Of a stretch of 64,000 bases of DNA, positions 59,601-63,734 are shown in pieces. How positions within the stretch are numbered: the first letter of the stretch is position 1; each line of letters begins with the position of its first letter. The position numbers were made by a program, and so were the translations under genes. The notes beneath the pieces were generated by a model. It saw nothing but the letters and a program-made list of their open reading frames with translations, ran no database searches and was not told where the DNA came from. The DNA comes from Alentia gelatinosa (Eukaryota; Annelida; Polychaeta; Phyllodocida; Polynoidae). The stretch is from the NCBI GenBank assembly GCA_950022655.1, contig OX465580.1:2465122-2529121 (forward strand). The letters are read 5' to 3'.

Positions 59601-62278
59601 TGGGAGAAGTCTGGGACCTGTTGAATAACTTATGCCGACAAAAGTACCGAGAGACCTTGTACGAGGGTTATTGTTTAATGATATTCAAGCTCATGATCTA
59701 AGACAGTCCAAACTGAAGGAAGGTCGTCTATAAGTGTTAAATAAAGTTGACCCACATTATCCCTGGGTCTCCTTAGCGTACAGAACAAAGTCTTCATGTA
59801 CGTGCTAGATTATTCACCAGGCCCGTTATTGAAAGCGCTGTGGCTGTGATCAGTAAATGAGCTGTGTGTGTTCCCCGCAGGCCTGAGGGGTGTGATCACC
59901 CTCCACAACAAGCTGAACCTGGCCGCCGAGTTCACCTGGACTCCCATACTGGGAGAGCGTGGCACGGCTTTCTCCATCAGACCCGCCACAGGTCAGTTTA
60001 CGCGCCAGGAAATTTTACCTTCATTTATACATCATTATTATCAACAGAAAGTACTTCTACAAAACAAACTTACCATGCTTGTACAGTTTACAAGACTAGA
60101 TGAAGCTTGACTTTGTTTACGGAAACAGGCCATGAGGCCGAGTTCTGTAAATAACTTAAACACCATCCAGTCTTGTATGACGTACGACCATGGCATATTG
60201 TTGTATAGCTATCATATGAATAATAATTTTACCTGAGATTGGTCTAGAACCATGTGAAAGCTAAGTCTGTAATCCACTGAAAACATTATTTGATCATGTG
60301 TGATATTGTTTGATTATATTATCATGCATGATTTCTTTAACATGCATGACATTGTTTGATCATGCATATCATTGTTTGATCATGTGACTGTTTGATCATC
60401 CATGGCATTGTTTGATCATACATGACTTTGTTTGATCATGCATGACTTTGTTGGGTTTTGCATGTCTTTGTTTGGTCATACATGACTTTGTTTGGTCATG
60501 CATGACTTTGTTTGGTCATGCATGACTTTGTTTGGTCATGCACGACTTTGATTGTGCCTGTCTTTGTTTGATCATGCATGACTTTATTTGATCATGCATG
60601 ACTTTGTTTGATTATGCATGACTTTGTTTAACCATGCATGACTTTATTTGATCATGCATGACTTTGTTTAATCATGCCAGACTTTGTTTGGGCATTCATG
60701 ACTTCGTTTGGTCGTCCATGACTTTGTTTGGTCGCGTATGACTTTGATCGTGCATGACTTTGTTTGGTCATGTGTGACTGTTTGATCATGCGTGACTTTG
60801 TTTGATCATGCACAACTTTGTTTGATCATGCGTGACTTTATGTGCTCTCAGGCATGGTGGAGGCCTTCAAGGACCTGGACTGCGAGGTCGTCTTCCATCC
60901 ATCCTTCATGGCACCCGAGGACGGCTTCTTCGCCCTGCAGGTGCACGGAGGGAACACCCTCAAACTCAAGTGTACAGCCAAGGTAACCGAGATAACTTTA
61001 CCTGCTATGAGTATAATATAGTTGAATTATAGTATGCAGAATATCTATAATTATACTATTGTCAAATTAGAGTAGGCAGAATAGCTATGATTATAATATA
61101 GTTGAATTTTAGTATGTAGAGTAACTATAATTATATTATAGTCGAATTATAGTATGCAGAATAATTATAATTATGATATAGTCAAATTATTGTATGCAGA
61201 ATAACTATAATTATGATATAATCAAATTATAGATGCAGGATAACTAGGATTATAATATAGATAAATTGTAGTACACAGTAATTGTATTAAGGGATAATTA
61301 CAGTACAGTAAAACCCCTCTTCCGGGACACCCCGTTTAAGGAGCCACCCCGCTTCAGGGGACAATTTGCTCGGAACGGAAATTTTTCCCTCTATTAAGAG
61401 TTTATTTTAACCCCGCTTAAGGGGGCCACCCTGCTTAAGGGGACACCCCGCTTATGGGGACAGTTTTTCGGTACAGAAATGCTGAAAAAACCCGCTTAAG
61501 GGGACAGTTTTGAGGGACATCATATCAAAAACACTGAAAATCCTTCTCGTGCGGGCCCAGGCGGCCGGAGTGTTACAGGCTAGCGGTGGGCGACACAGGG
61601 CGGGCTGGGGGCTTTGAAGGTGCGGTATTCAGTGAGCCTTCGTGGCTCTGGGCGGCTCACGGCGGCTCACGGTCATAGGGCTGCTGACTTCGGGGGGGGG
61701 GGGGGGCGCGGGGGGGGGGGGGGTACATTGAACGGGGGTGTACAAAGGAGGGTCTACAAAGGAGCAAATTTCACAAGGGAGGCATATCCATCTTCAACCT
61801 CTTTTATCTATTTATTTCTAATTTTTTGTACATTTATATTCATTTATATTCATTTATATTGTATAATTTATATTTATTTGCTTATTTATTAATGAACATT
61901 TTGACCTAATAACTATCGTTTCCTTCATTTATCTAGGTATTCTCTATTGTATAACCACTGGCATATTGAAAACCCCGCTTAAGGGGTCACCCCGCTTAAG
62001 GGGCACTTGGCCCGGAACGGAGGGTGTCCCCTTAAGAGGGGTTTTACTGTATCTAGAATAGCCATAACTATATTATTTGGGCTTTATATACAGAAATATG
62101 TATATAAATAAGAGAGTGAAGTTAAAACTTATCGGTTACATCTGATTTGCTACAGCTGGGTCCTACGAATGTGCAGTTCATCGACCGGCGTGTCATGTTT
62201 GGTCAGGTCCCTCTCCACCTGACAACAACACGAGTCGCCATGATCCGCAACAACAGCCTCAACCACGCCTTCTTCCAG
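26474..62278 (+). CDS. CFAP47: Cilia- and flagella-associated protein 47, N-terminal 969 aa (17 exons, continues beyond the window)
   Basis: Giant ASH/hydin-like protein of motile cilia and sperm flagella. Family knowledge: CFAP47/FAP47 is assigned to the central apparatus, and human loss causes sperm flagellar defects. Exons: 26474-26632, 27942-28096, 31582-31836, 32551-32779, 36704-36873, 37441-37589, 40405-40665, 41959-42117, 43004-43223, 47737-47889, 52242-52345, 53044-53123, 57167-57263, 58896-59246, 59881-59991, 60852-60982, 62156-62278. The lengths sum to 2907 nt with a consistent frame at all 16 junctions. The order of recognisable blocks follows vertebrate CFAP47: VQNPDKPVAPGLEV, NFGNVVANSKV, FGTTYYGT, AFPNDRAGSIRP, FTRTDRHTFVDPDYAYTDDE, TTPQEKADCSKILSP. 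Beta-rich ASH modules alternate with a charged linker (about 586-700). Human CFAP47 is about 3,190 aa, so roughly two thirds lies to the right. The start ATG has A at -3. Confidence 0.93.
26633..27502. other. CFAP47 intron 1, first part: nothing recognised
   Basis: AT-rich; no repeat or exon seen. Confidence 0.5.
27503..27784 (+). mobile_element. Tag-module foldback element, copy E9 (word TTCTCCAT)
   Basis: Module TTATCTCAACCCTGG, GTCCCATAGGTTTAACATTG, TTCTCCATACTCCTACGAG, TTCTCCATGG. The right arm has GTGGAGAATGAC. Close to E8 in sequence and in word. Confidence 0.7.
27942..28096 (+). CDS. CFAP47: CFAP47 exon 2 (aa 54-105)
   Basis: Reads YKLKVQNPDKPVAPGLEVAA, ending AVIEVPLQG. Acceptor GTTCTAG, donor CAGGG|GTGAGT. 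Its 3' end recurs at 29268 and 30165. Confidence 0.92.
28097..29260. repeat. 58-bp minisatellite in CFAP47 intron 2, about 19 copies
   Basis: CTCTGACTTCCTGTGAGATT recurs at 58-bp steps, starting from the intron's first bases. It contains AATGTTGTGTAAGTTATCTC, so most units hold a GTAAGT donor-like word. Confidence 0.95.
29261..29330 (+). repeat. Partial copy of CFAP47 exon 2 end (first)
   Basis: ATGCTCAC...ATGGATGATGCTGTCATTG then AAGTACCTCTACAGGGG reproduces the last bases of exon 2, but the donor is GTTTTT instead of GTGAGT. Confidence 0.85.
29430..30130. repeat. 38-bp minisatellite derived from the 58-bp unit, about 18 copies
   Basis: Unit AAACTCTGAAATCCCTTGAG then ATTCGTGTAAGTTACGTT. 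Compared with the 58-bp unit it lacks about 20 bp (TTTACTCTCAATCAGTGAAT). Confidence 0.93.
30160..30230 (+). repeat. Partial copy of CFAP47 exon 2 end (second)
   Basis: CATGCTCACAGTGGATGATG, CCGTCATTGAGGTACCTCTA, followed by TTTGTGATGTTCC as in the true intron start. Donor lost (GGTTGT). Confidence 0.85.
30330..30522. mobile_element. MITE with ends AGTGCCAAATCCACTAAGGT
   Basis: Right end CGCCTTAGTGGATTTGGCGC is the inverse. The interior repeats TTCGCA, TCGCATGG and TCGCAGAC in both orientations, mirroring one word many times. Confidence 0.7.
30620..31320 (+). mobile_element. Penelope-like retroelement 3' fragment with GIY-YIG endonuclease remnant
   Basis: Frame 30647-30931 reads YVGQTKRRLMDRFQDHYYKI, GAHYNTEGH, NWIFRLRTQIPDGLN. 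This is the pattern of the GIY-YIG endonuclease at the C-terminus of Penelope-like reverse transcriptases (here YVG). It stops in TAG at 30929. The reverse transcriptase part is absent, so the copy is 5' truncated. A hammerhead-like motif follows downstream, as in this element class. Confidence 0.7.
31160..31197 (+). ncRNA. Degenerate hammerhead ribozyme motif of the Penelope-like fragment
   Basis: CCGATGA (31167-31173), a GCTGC/GCAGC stem, then GAAAC. The canonical core is CTGATGA...GAAA, so one core base (T to C at the second position) is changed, which should weaken or abolish cleavage. Hammerheads are known in Penelope-like elements. Confidence 0.55.
31335..31445 (+). repeat. Dispersed repeat (GCCATGGTTACGG ... 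CAAGGTAGCATC), copy 1
   Basis: Also present inverted at 33895-34015 and direct at 49955-50090. Shared order: GTGATGTCACA, CACGCCATGGTTACGG, AAGGTAGCATC. Confidence 0.7.
31582..31836 (+). CDS. CFAP47: CFAP47 exon 3 (aa 105-190)
   Basis: Second ASH module, with INFGNVVANSKVISREIQLA and SSGTVPPGSAQIIKVEY. Acceptor TTTTAG, donor AA|GTGAGT. Confidence 0.93.
31837..32415. other. CFAP47 intron 3, no feature except a stray palindrome arm
   Basis: TGAATATTTCTGATACAAAG at about 31937 resembles one arm of the hairpin at 53.3 kb. Confidence 0.45.
32420..32530 (+). repeat. CFAP47-intron dispersed repeat, partial copy before exon 4
   Basis: Ends TTTTTGTTCTGACCCCAACT, GAC; exon 4 begins 22 nt later. Other copies: 32985-33265, 37285-37422, 50595-50850, 57308-57570, 57625-57965, 63460-63540, and a head-only copy at 42195-42262. 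Confidence 0.75.
32551..32779 (+). CDS. CFAP47: CFAP47 exon 4 (aa 190-266)
   Basis: Reads GPASLQIKGRVVEGSLELLA, then FGTTYYGTDRTESAVLYNNG. Acceptor CTGTTTCAG. Donor GTG|GTCAGT preferred over GAG|GTGGTC; both keep phase 0. Confidence 0.9.
32985..33265 (+). repeat. CFAP47-intron dispersed repeat, near-complete copy
   Basis: About 280 bp in order: GAGATGGCAATGTTCCTCCA, TGTGTAAAACAAAGAGAGAA, TTCAAACCTCCCCACACACC, TTCTGGGTCTCTCCGCAGTA, AAATATTTGCACTCTTTTCT, GACCCTAACTGA. No terminal inverted repeats or tRNA boxes were seen; type unknown. Confidence 0.75.
33320..33801. mobile_element. Foldback element C, ends GGGGCCTGTTGTATAA
   Basis: The right end TTATACAACAGGACCC inverts the left. The inner palindrome runs from ATGATTTTGTGGACAG (about 33629) to CTGTCCACAAAACCATCG (about 33755). 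GGTATAC words are repeated at 33470-33520. Confidence 0.7.
33895..34015 (-). repeat. Dispersed repeat, inverted copy 2
   Basis: GATGCTACCTTGAATGTCAA, GAACTGCCCCTAACCACCGT, AACCATAGTGCACTGTCAG. Directly abuts the SINE-like repeat at 34020. Confidence 0.7.
34020..34285 (+). repeat. SINE-like repeat
   Basis: Contains GTTGTCAGTATAATGGGACC, CTTCAGTGAGGCAGCACTAT and a tail of CAAACAAACAAACAAAC. I associate this core with SINEs of molluscs and other marine invertebrates (memory, not checked). No clear A/B boxes at the 5' end, so probably truncated. Confidence 0.65.
34289..34475. repeat. 17-bp tandem repeat, about 11 copies
   Basis: Unit CACCCTGTGTAAGCGGG with C/T and G/A variants. Similar in wording to the CTTAAGGGG-type sequence of the element at 61.3 kb. 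Confidence 0.9.
35180..36670. repeat. 33-bp minisatellite, about 45 copies
   Basis: Unit GAAGTAGAATATCGTGATAC then TGGTCTAACTCAG. Its right edge is about 35 bp from CFAP47 exon 5. The 11-codon period keeps both strands open locally; not a gene. Confidence 0.96.
36704..36873 (+). CDS. CFAP47: CFAP47 exon 5 (aa 267-323)
   Basis: Reads GVDLTKSTAATLAAQMAST, ending PYEKIPIYFRFSP. Acceptor CTCCATAG lies directly after the 33-bp array; donor AG|GTAAAG. Confidence 0.92.
37285..37422 (+). repeat. CFAP47-intron dispersed repeat, copy before exon 6
   Basis: GAGGTGGCAGCTTTCC, then TTCCACGTGAAAAATATTTC, TTCTGACCCCAACCGAC. Exon 6 starts 19 nt after it. Confidence 0.75.
37441..37589 (+). CDS. CFAP47: CFAP47 exon 6 (aa 323-373)
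   Basis: Reads KDFALFMQLKIIGASQGFQN. Acceptor TTGTGCGCAG, donor GAAG|GTCAGT. Confidence 0.92.
37831..37984 (+). mobile_element. MITE M1, ends TTTGATTCCATTTGG
   Basis: About 150 bp with an inverse GTAAATGGAATCCAGCTT end. Shares CCCTGATCTGAATGGGGACC and GAGCAGGATCGGGACAT with M2-M5 (39767, 51753, 52361, 53205). Confidence 0.85.
37985..38532. other. CFAP47 intron 6, nothing recognised
   Basis: AT-rich, no repeat seen. Confidence 0.45.
38533..38892 (-). mobile_element. Tag-module foldback element, copy E4 (word TTTATTGCACG)
   Basis: A short module (TTTATCTCACCCCATAGACT, with its own GAGTATTGTACTC word) sits left of the palindrome. Arms are GTTAGTAGTGTTAGTGTTTA and inverse (38626-38750). The right module carries CGTGCAATAAA and TTTACTGCACG, closing with GGGGTAGGATAAAA. 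Confidence 0.75.
38908..39065. mobile_element. Palindrome of the tag-module family, module missing (word AATATGCCA)
   Basis: Arms around 38955-39045 (GAAATATGCCATTCATTTTG; CGTGGCATATTTTC), with the central motif CTCACTCGGCTTTACCTTGT as in other copies. Confidence 0.6.
39767..39929 (-). mobile_element. MITE M2
   Basis: Inverse orientation to M1; TCCCGATCCTGCTCGAGTCA and the CAAATGGAATCAAGCCTT end. Confidence 0.85.
39930..40404. other. End of CFAP47 intron 6, nothing recognised
   Basis: AT-rich, plain intron. Confidence 0.45.
40405..40665 (+). CDS. CFAP47: CFAP47 exon 7 (aa 373-460)
   Basis: Another ASH module (VSLEVALTGTALPVLLSV; FDFGLCPVREHVDMLCTLKN). Acceptor ATTTTCAG, donor GTTG|GTGAGT. 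Confidence 0.93.
41142..41163 (+). repeat. Homopolymer G-run
   Basis: About 20 consecutive G on the sense strand of CFAP47 intron 7. It could form a quadruplex, and its length may be inexact in the assembly. Confidence 0.8.
41385..41785. repeat. 17-bp tandem repeat, about 24 copies
   Basis: Unit TTAATGGGGTGGTCAGC with variants. The sequence before it (AGTAGAACCCTGGTAG, 41249) resembles the end of the pogo-like element at 61306, so the array may have grown inside such an element. Confidence 0.92.
41959..42117 (+). CDS. CFAP47: CFAP47 exon 8 (aa 460-513)
   Basis: Reads FKPMQYVDVVGQVADNRNPF. Acceptor TCCGTCAG, donor CCAG|GTACGC. Confidence 0.92.
42263..43003. other. CFAP47 intron 8, nothing recognised beyond the repeat head at 42195
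   Basis: A short GGTTACGTAACC-type palindrome lies near 42330; otherwise plain. Confidence 0.4.
43004..43223 (+). CDS. CFAP47: CFAP47 exon 9 (aa 513-586)
   Basis: Contains AMIAFPNDRAGSIRP, a strongly CFAP47-like block. Acceptor CTCTTCAG, donor AA|GTGAGC. Confidence 0.93.
43224..43878. other. CFAP47 intron 9, unidentified open frames at 43562-43843
   Basis: Both strands are open for about 90 codons, but no known domain, splice signals or conserved motif was recognised. A T-run lies at 43489-43508. Confidence 0.4.
43879..44836. mobile_element. Foldback element D, ends TGGGCCCTGTTTCATAAG
   Basis: The right end CTTATGAAACAGGGCCC inverts the left. GCGGAAGG / CCTTCCGC pair next. The centre is AT-dinucleotide-rich (44330-44430). 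Confidence 0.8.
44837..45714. other. CFAP47 intron 9, unassigned
   Basis: Some moderately GC-rich stretches with short inverted words. No exon or clear element ends. Confidence 0.4.
45715..45912. repeat. Dispersed repeat, copy 2 (partner at 16.0 kb)
   Basis: See 16010-16215. Shared ends suggest an element starting near AATTCTATTTGAATGAATTT and its counterpart here. Confidence 0.8.
46238..46539. mobile_element. MITE, ends AAAGGGGGTTTTCCACCAG
   Basis: The right end CTGGTGGAAGACGCCCTTA is an imperfect inverse. The interior shares CGCCGTTGAGCATGT with a relative at 49293-49477. Confidence 0.7.
46540..47118. other. CFAP47 intron 9, nothing recognised
   Basis: Plain AT-rich sequence. Confidence 0.4.
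47119..47228. repeat. Three tandem copies of a palindromic unit
   Basis: GGGAATGCCATATGGCATTG occurs three times at about 41-43-bp spacing. AATGCCATATGGCATT is a perfect 16-bp palindrome, and the spacers (GGCCCTGGCC, TGCCATGGCCA) are themselves palindromic. Confidence 0.85.
47737..47889 (+). CDS. CFAP47: CFAP47 exon 10 (aa 586-637)
   Basis: Reads TIFTRTDRHTFVDPDYAYTD then YYLDFIDYLRESRRNRERA, a charged helical linker. Acceptor GATTACAG, donor AA|GTGAGA. Confidence 0.93.
47936..48721. mobile_element. MITE with GGCCAGTTCACACTGTGCGA ends, split by a nested element
   Basis: The left end at 47936 and right end ACAGTGTGAACTGGCCTTA at 48703 are inverted. A related inner end GGCCAGGCTAGCACTGTGCG lies at 48598. 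Words GCCCAGTCT/AGACTTGG recur on both sides of the 48069-48492 insertion. Confidence 0.7.
48069..48492 (+). mobile_element. Tag-module foldback element, copy E5 (two modules; word ATATGCCAC)
   Basis: Two near-identical modules in tandem (48069 and about 48183), each with CATATGCCACGCTGACTGGC and ATATGCCACTAGTGGCATAC. Then GGGTAGGATAAAA and a palindrome whose word is CCGTATTCCAC. Here module and palindrome words differ slightly. The end CATCCAGTTTTACGATA matches E1 and E2. Confidence 0.75.
48775..48880 (-). mobile_element. Tag-module element, solo module (word CCATGGAGAACG)
   Basis: Inverse of the E8/E9 module: CATGGAGAACGGACTGCAAT, GTTCCCAATGCTAAGTCTAT, GGGACAAAAATACCAGGGG. Confidence 0.7.
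48897..49036. mobile_element. Small foldback element
   Basis: Arms around GACTGTGGGCGAAACGGTT and AACCGTTTCGTCCGCAGT, with outer GCAAACGTCC / AGATGTTTCC weaker. Confidence 0.6.
49293..49477. mobile_element. Relative of the MITE at 46.2 kb
   Basis: AAAGGCCTGTTCCACTT at the left, AATGACCCTTTAG at the right, CGCCGTTGAGCATGT inside. Confidence 0.5.
49800..49862 (+). ncRNA. Second degenerate hammerhead ribozyme motif (Penelope-like relic)
   Basis: CTGATGA at 49830-49836 is intact, stem II is GCCG-AGCA-CGGC, but the downstream core reads AAAA instead of GAAA. The flanking GATGCCTGATGAG and AAACCTTG match the motif at 31160. No protein remnant is adjacent. Confidence 0.55.
49955..50090 (+). repeat. 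Dispersed repeat (GCCATGGTTACAG ... CAAGGTAGCATC), copy 3
   Basis: Direct counterpart of 31335-31445. In both places it follows the hammerhead motif by about 100-200 bp, so it may be part of the same Penelope-like tail. Confidence 0.7.
50595..50850 (+). repeat. CFAP47-intron dispersed repeat, near-complete copy
   Basis: Same block order as 32985-33265, ending TTTTTGTTCTGACCCCAACT, GAC. Confidence 0.75.
50868..51020 (-). mobile_element. Tag-module palindrome, copy E6 (word TTTATCGCAC)
   Basis: Arms GAGTTAGTACTGTTAGTGTT and inverse, ending at TATTTATCCTACCCC, where the module should start but is cut off. Closely similar to E4 except for the word (TATCGCAC against TATTGCAC). Confidence 0.75.
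51035..51300 (+). repeat. tRNA-derived SINE
   Basis: Box A-like TGGCCAAGTGGTAGGGG and box B GGTTCAAACCC (51106) at tRNA-like spacing, then a non-tRNA body ending in A-rich sequence. A separate SINE-type tail (GGGATGTTAAACAATCAAAC) lies at 51443-51475. Confidence 0.75.
51753..51896 (+). mobile_element. MITE M3
   Basis: Same orientation as M1; GGCTTGATTCCATTTGG left, AAATGGAATCAATCC right. Confidence 0.85.
52242..52345 (+). CDS. CFAP47: CFAP47 exon 11 (aa 637-672)
   Basis: Reads FKETNNDVDIAIKPAAGLRP. Acceptor CTCCGCAG, donor AAAC|GTAAGT. Confidence 0.9.
52361..52503 (-). mobile_element. MITE M4, 15 bp after CFAP47 exon 11
   Basis: AAGGCTCAATTCCAG left, CAAATGGAATCAAGCCTT right. It begins just after the GTAAGT donor of exon 11. 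Confidence 0.85.
53044..53123 (+). CDS. CFAP47: CFAP47 exon 12 (aa 672-698)
   Basis: Reads PPTPPNSNFRLLSTKKLAEA. Acceptor TTCTAG, donor AAAAG|GTACGC. Confidence 0.88.
53205..53370. mobile_element. Partial MITE M5 followed by a 37-bp-arm hairpin
   Basis: CCCGATCCTGCTCGGGAGA marks M5. Then ATCTGTTCTGTGTTGTTTTG (53286) pairs with CAAAACAACACGGAACAGAT (53350), and the arms meet around GAGTTCGAAGAACAA. Confidence 0.8.
53425..53950. repeat. 56-bp minisatellite, 9 copies
   Basis: GGAATCCGTACAGCTGGCCA recurs at 56-bp steps (53521, 53577, 53633 and on). Each unit has CCAGTAAGTGTG, a good donor-like word. Open minus-strand frames here are repeat artefacts. Confidence 0.95.
53951..54789. other. CFAP47 intron 12, nothing recognised
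   Basis: Mixed AT-rich sequence without array or clear inverted ends. Confidence 0.45.
54790..56190. repeat. 60-bp minisatellite, about 23 copies
   Basis: Unit GATCCATGTATAGACTTAAC, GTAAATATTGAACGGAAACC, GGGTTCGCACTTTCTCCTGC. A higher-order 300-bp duplication is visible (54957-55229 and 55257-55529 are almost the same). A stray single unit lies at 57820-57870. The 20-codon period gives a long but spurious frame. Confidence 0.95.
56262..57140. repeat. About 41-43-bp minisatellite, about 20 copies
   Basis: Unit TTCATACTTAGAGATTATGG, CTCGTAATTTAATCTTGTCAG, with variable G/T at several sites. It stops about 25 bp before CFAP47 exon 13. Confidence 0.92.
57167..57263 (+). CDS. CFAP47: CFAP47 exon 13 (aa 699-731)
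   Basis: Reads VKDGLNALPTTPQEKADCSK then ILSPQELHQIVVG. Acceptor CTTCCAG, donor GTCG|GTAAGT. Confidence 0.92.
57308..57965 (+). repeat. Two CFAP47-intron dispersed repeats in tandem
   Basis: Copies at 57308-57570 and 57625-57965 share the block order of 32985-33265. The second is interrupted at 57815-57880 by one unit of the 60-bp minisatellite. Confidence 0.75.
58285..58860 (+). repeat. Four decayed copies of the start of CFAP47 exon 14
   Basis: At about 58310, 58500, 58630 and 58735, versions of GATAGACTTCGGTCAGGTGT and AGTGAGTCA recur, some with CATCGTCAACAACC. The first keeps CACAG|GACCCC, an intact acceptor, and stays close to the exon for about 80 bp. Confidence 0.85.
58896..59246 (+). 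CDS. CFAP47: CFAP47 exon 14 (aa 731-848)
   Basis: The largest exon here; an ASH module (PPTIDFGQVCLRSVSQRELN; GYFQRSLDFTINGFYKNHVT). Acceptor TCACACAG, donor GCCG|GTACGT. Decayed copies of its 5' end precede it. Confidence 0.94.
59265..59600. repeat. 41-bp minisatellite, 8 copies
   Basis: CTAGATTTTAAAGCAAGTAA, ACATTGTTAGTTCTATTACCT at 41-bp steps from 59278. It starts right after the exon 14 donor. Confidence 0.92.
59881..59991 (+). CDS. CFAP47: CFAP47 exon 15 (aa 848-885)
   Basis: Reads LRGVITLHNKLNLAAEFTWT. Acceptor TCCCCGCAG, donor ACAG|GTCAGT. Confidence 0.92.
60290..60840. repeat. 20-bp tandem repeat, about 26 copies
   Basis: Unit ATCATGCATGACTTTGTTTG with many variants, reaching to within 12 bp of CFAP47 exon 16. 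Confidence 0.92.
60852..60982 (+). CDS. CFAP47: CFAP47 exon 16 (aa 885-928)
   Basis: Reads VEAFKDLDCEVVFHPSFMAP, ending NTLKLKCTAK. Acceptor GCTCTCAG abuts a 20-bp array; donor AAG|GTAACC. Confidence 0.92.
61005..61260. repeat. 40-bp AT-rich minisatellite, about 6 copies
   Basis: GCAGAATAACTATAATTATG and ATATAGTCAAATTATAGTAT at 40-bp steps. Confidence 0.85.
61306..62049. mobile_element. Pogo/Tigger-like non-autonomous element, 744 bp
   Basis: Ends CAGTAAAACCCCTCTT and AAGAGGGGTTTTACTG are perfect inverses, flanked by TA on both sides (61304-61305, 62050-62051). CAGT ends with a TA duplication suit the pogo branch of Tc1/mariner. Subterminal GCTTAAGGGG words recur at both ends. No transposase remnant. 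Two long G-runs lie at 61691-61723. Confidence 0.85.
62156..62278 (+). CDS. CFAP47: CFAP47 exon 17 (aa 929-969), last in window
   Basis: Reads LGPTNVQFIDRRVMFGQVPL then VAMIRNNSLNHAFFQ. Acceptor TGCTACAG, donor CCAG|GTACTC, phase 0. The reading frame is open to the next, unseen exon. Confidence 0.9.
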
Positions 62279-62339
62279 GTACTCCCTCACCCTCACTCAG
62301 CATGTACCACGTTTACACTTAATCATGGAAATTCACCTC

Positions 62340-62550
62340 TTTATCCTACCCCTAATAAAAAACGACATAGGCTTAGGATTGGCTTTGTTTATGTCACGGG
62401 TACGACGTAAAGTGTTGTTTATGTCACTACTTTTTAATATTCAAAAATCGTGGAAATGGGATTGGATAAAATCTGCCCGCCACTCGTCTTCGACTCGTGA
62501 GATTACGAAGCCAACATAATGTGTGACATAAATAAACTCATACTCGTCAT
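62340..62550 (+). mobile_element. Tag-module element, copy E7 (word TTTATGTCAC)
   Basis: TTATCCTACCCCTAATAAAA, GACATAGGCTTAGGATTGG, two TTTATGTCAC words, degraded GGATTGGATAAAA. Of the palindrome only one good arm (GTGTGACATAAATAAACTC) remains. Confidence 0.65.
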
Positions 62551-63459
62551 ATCATTTTCAGTGGATATCATGTTTTTTTTTGTGTAATTTTATATTTTCT
62601 ATTTATTACTGGTTTGTGACATGTTTTTCGTGAAACATTTCCTTCATCTATAATCAATAGGGCTGGCTCAGCTTTCCATTGTACATAGGGTGTGAGTCGA
62701 GATACTCCCCTTCTCAGACTATCAAGACTGTTGCTATTGTCTCCTTTATCCATTTGATTACCATGAATTGGTGTGAATCCTGAAATAAGTCACACACCTT
62801 GCTTTAGCCAAAATCTAAGATACCTGATGAAACCTTGTCCCTCTAACCCCCCTGTAATTGTATTATAGGCTAAAACCAACTTAATTCAATTCAATTCAAT
62901 TTTATTAACTCAGACTGTTTCATACAGTAGGTTACATAGTATGTGACAACAAATTTACAGCAAATACATCAAATACAAGCAAAGAAACAGGATACAAGTA
63001 CAGTATTCCATAAATGAAGTTGTTGAACCCCCCACCAAAAAAAACCCTAAATAATAATTTATAAAAAAAATCAAACACCAAAAAAAAAAAAAAACAATAA
63101 GAGAGAACAAGAATTGTATTGTTAGTGCTCAGTCCTTTAGAGGATAGGCAATGCCCTTCTTAGAAATTGACTGATGTTAAATATCTGCTTGGTTTTCACT
63201 TTTTCCCAAATTATACCCATGTTTGGAGAGTGTGGACCGGATCTGAGACCTGTTTCCATGGTTGGATCCTACATTGTCTAATCCAGAACAATGGTTGACC
63301 TTGAGATGCTATAGTAACTTGGTTTAAACTGACAGGAAGTTGTCGTTAACAAGGTAGCATCGGCTTCATCCAGAGGTTCTATTACCACGTCTTAAATACT
63401 TTTTTGTGTGTAAACAGACCCTTAGCACCATGCCGTTGCTGACAGCGACATGTCTTTCG
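62551..63459. other. CFAP47 intron 17, unassigned
   Basis: ATTCAATTCAATTCAATTTT (62886) and A-runs at 63050-63100 suggest another retroelement tail. No exon seen. Confidence 0.4.
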
Positions 63460-63540
63460 TCTTTTCTCATTTTCGCTGTAGCAGCGAATTCCACGTAAAA
63501 ATATATCCACTTTTCTTCTGACCCCAACTGATGTCCTTGC
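63460..63540 (+). repeat. CFAP47-intron dispersed repeat, 3' fragment
   Basis: GCAGCGAATTCCACGTAAAA, TTCTTCTGACCCCAACTGA. Confidence 0.7.
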
Positions 63541-63734
63541 CACAGGCAGGGTCTGAGTTGTTATTTAATTTATTAAAGTCTGTGTAAAATGTTTCGTGTC
63601 GTGTTGATGCACACTGTTTATTCACTGATTTCAATTCTTTTTAATCGATTCCATTTCAAATCAATTCTTTGAATCTTGGCGTACAGAAAACCTAGAACCT
63701 AGGAAGTACCCAATTGAGTTAAGAATAATTATAT

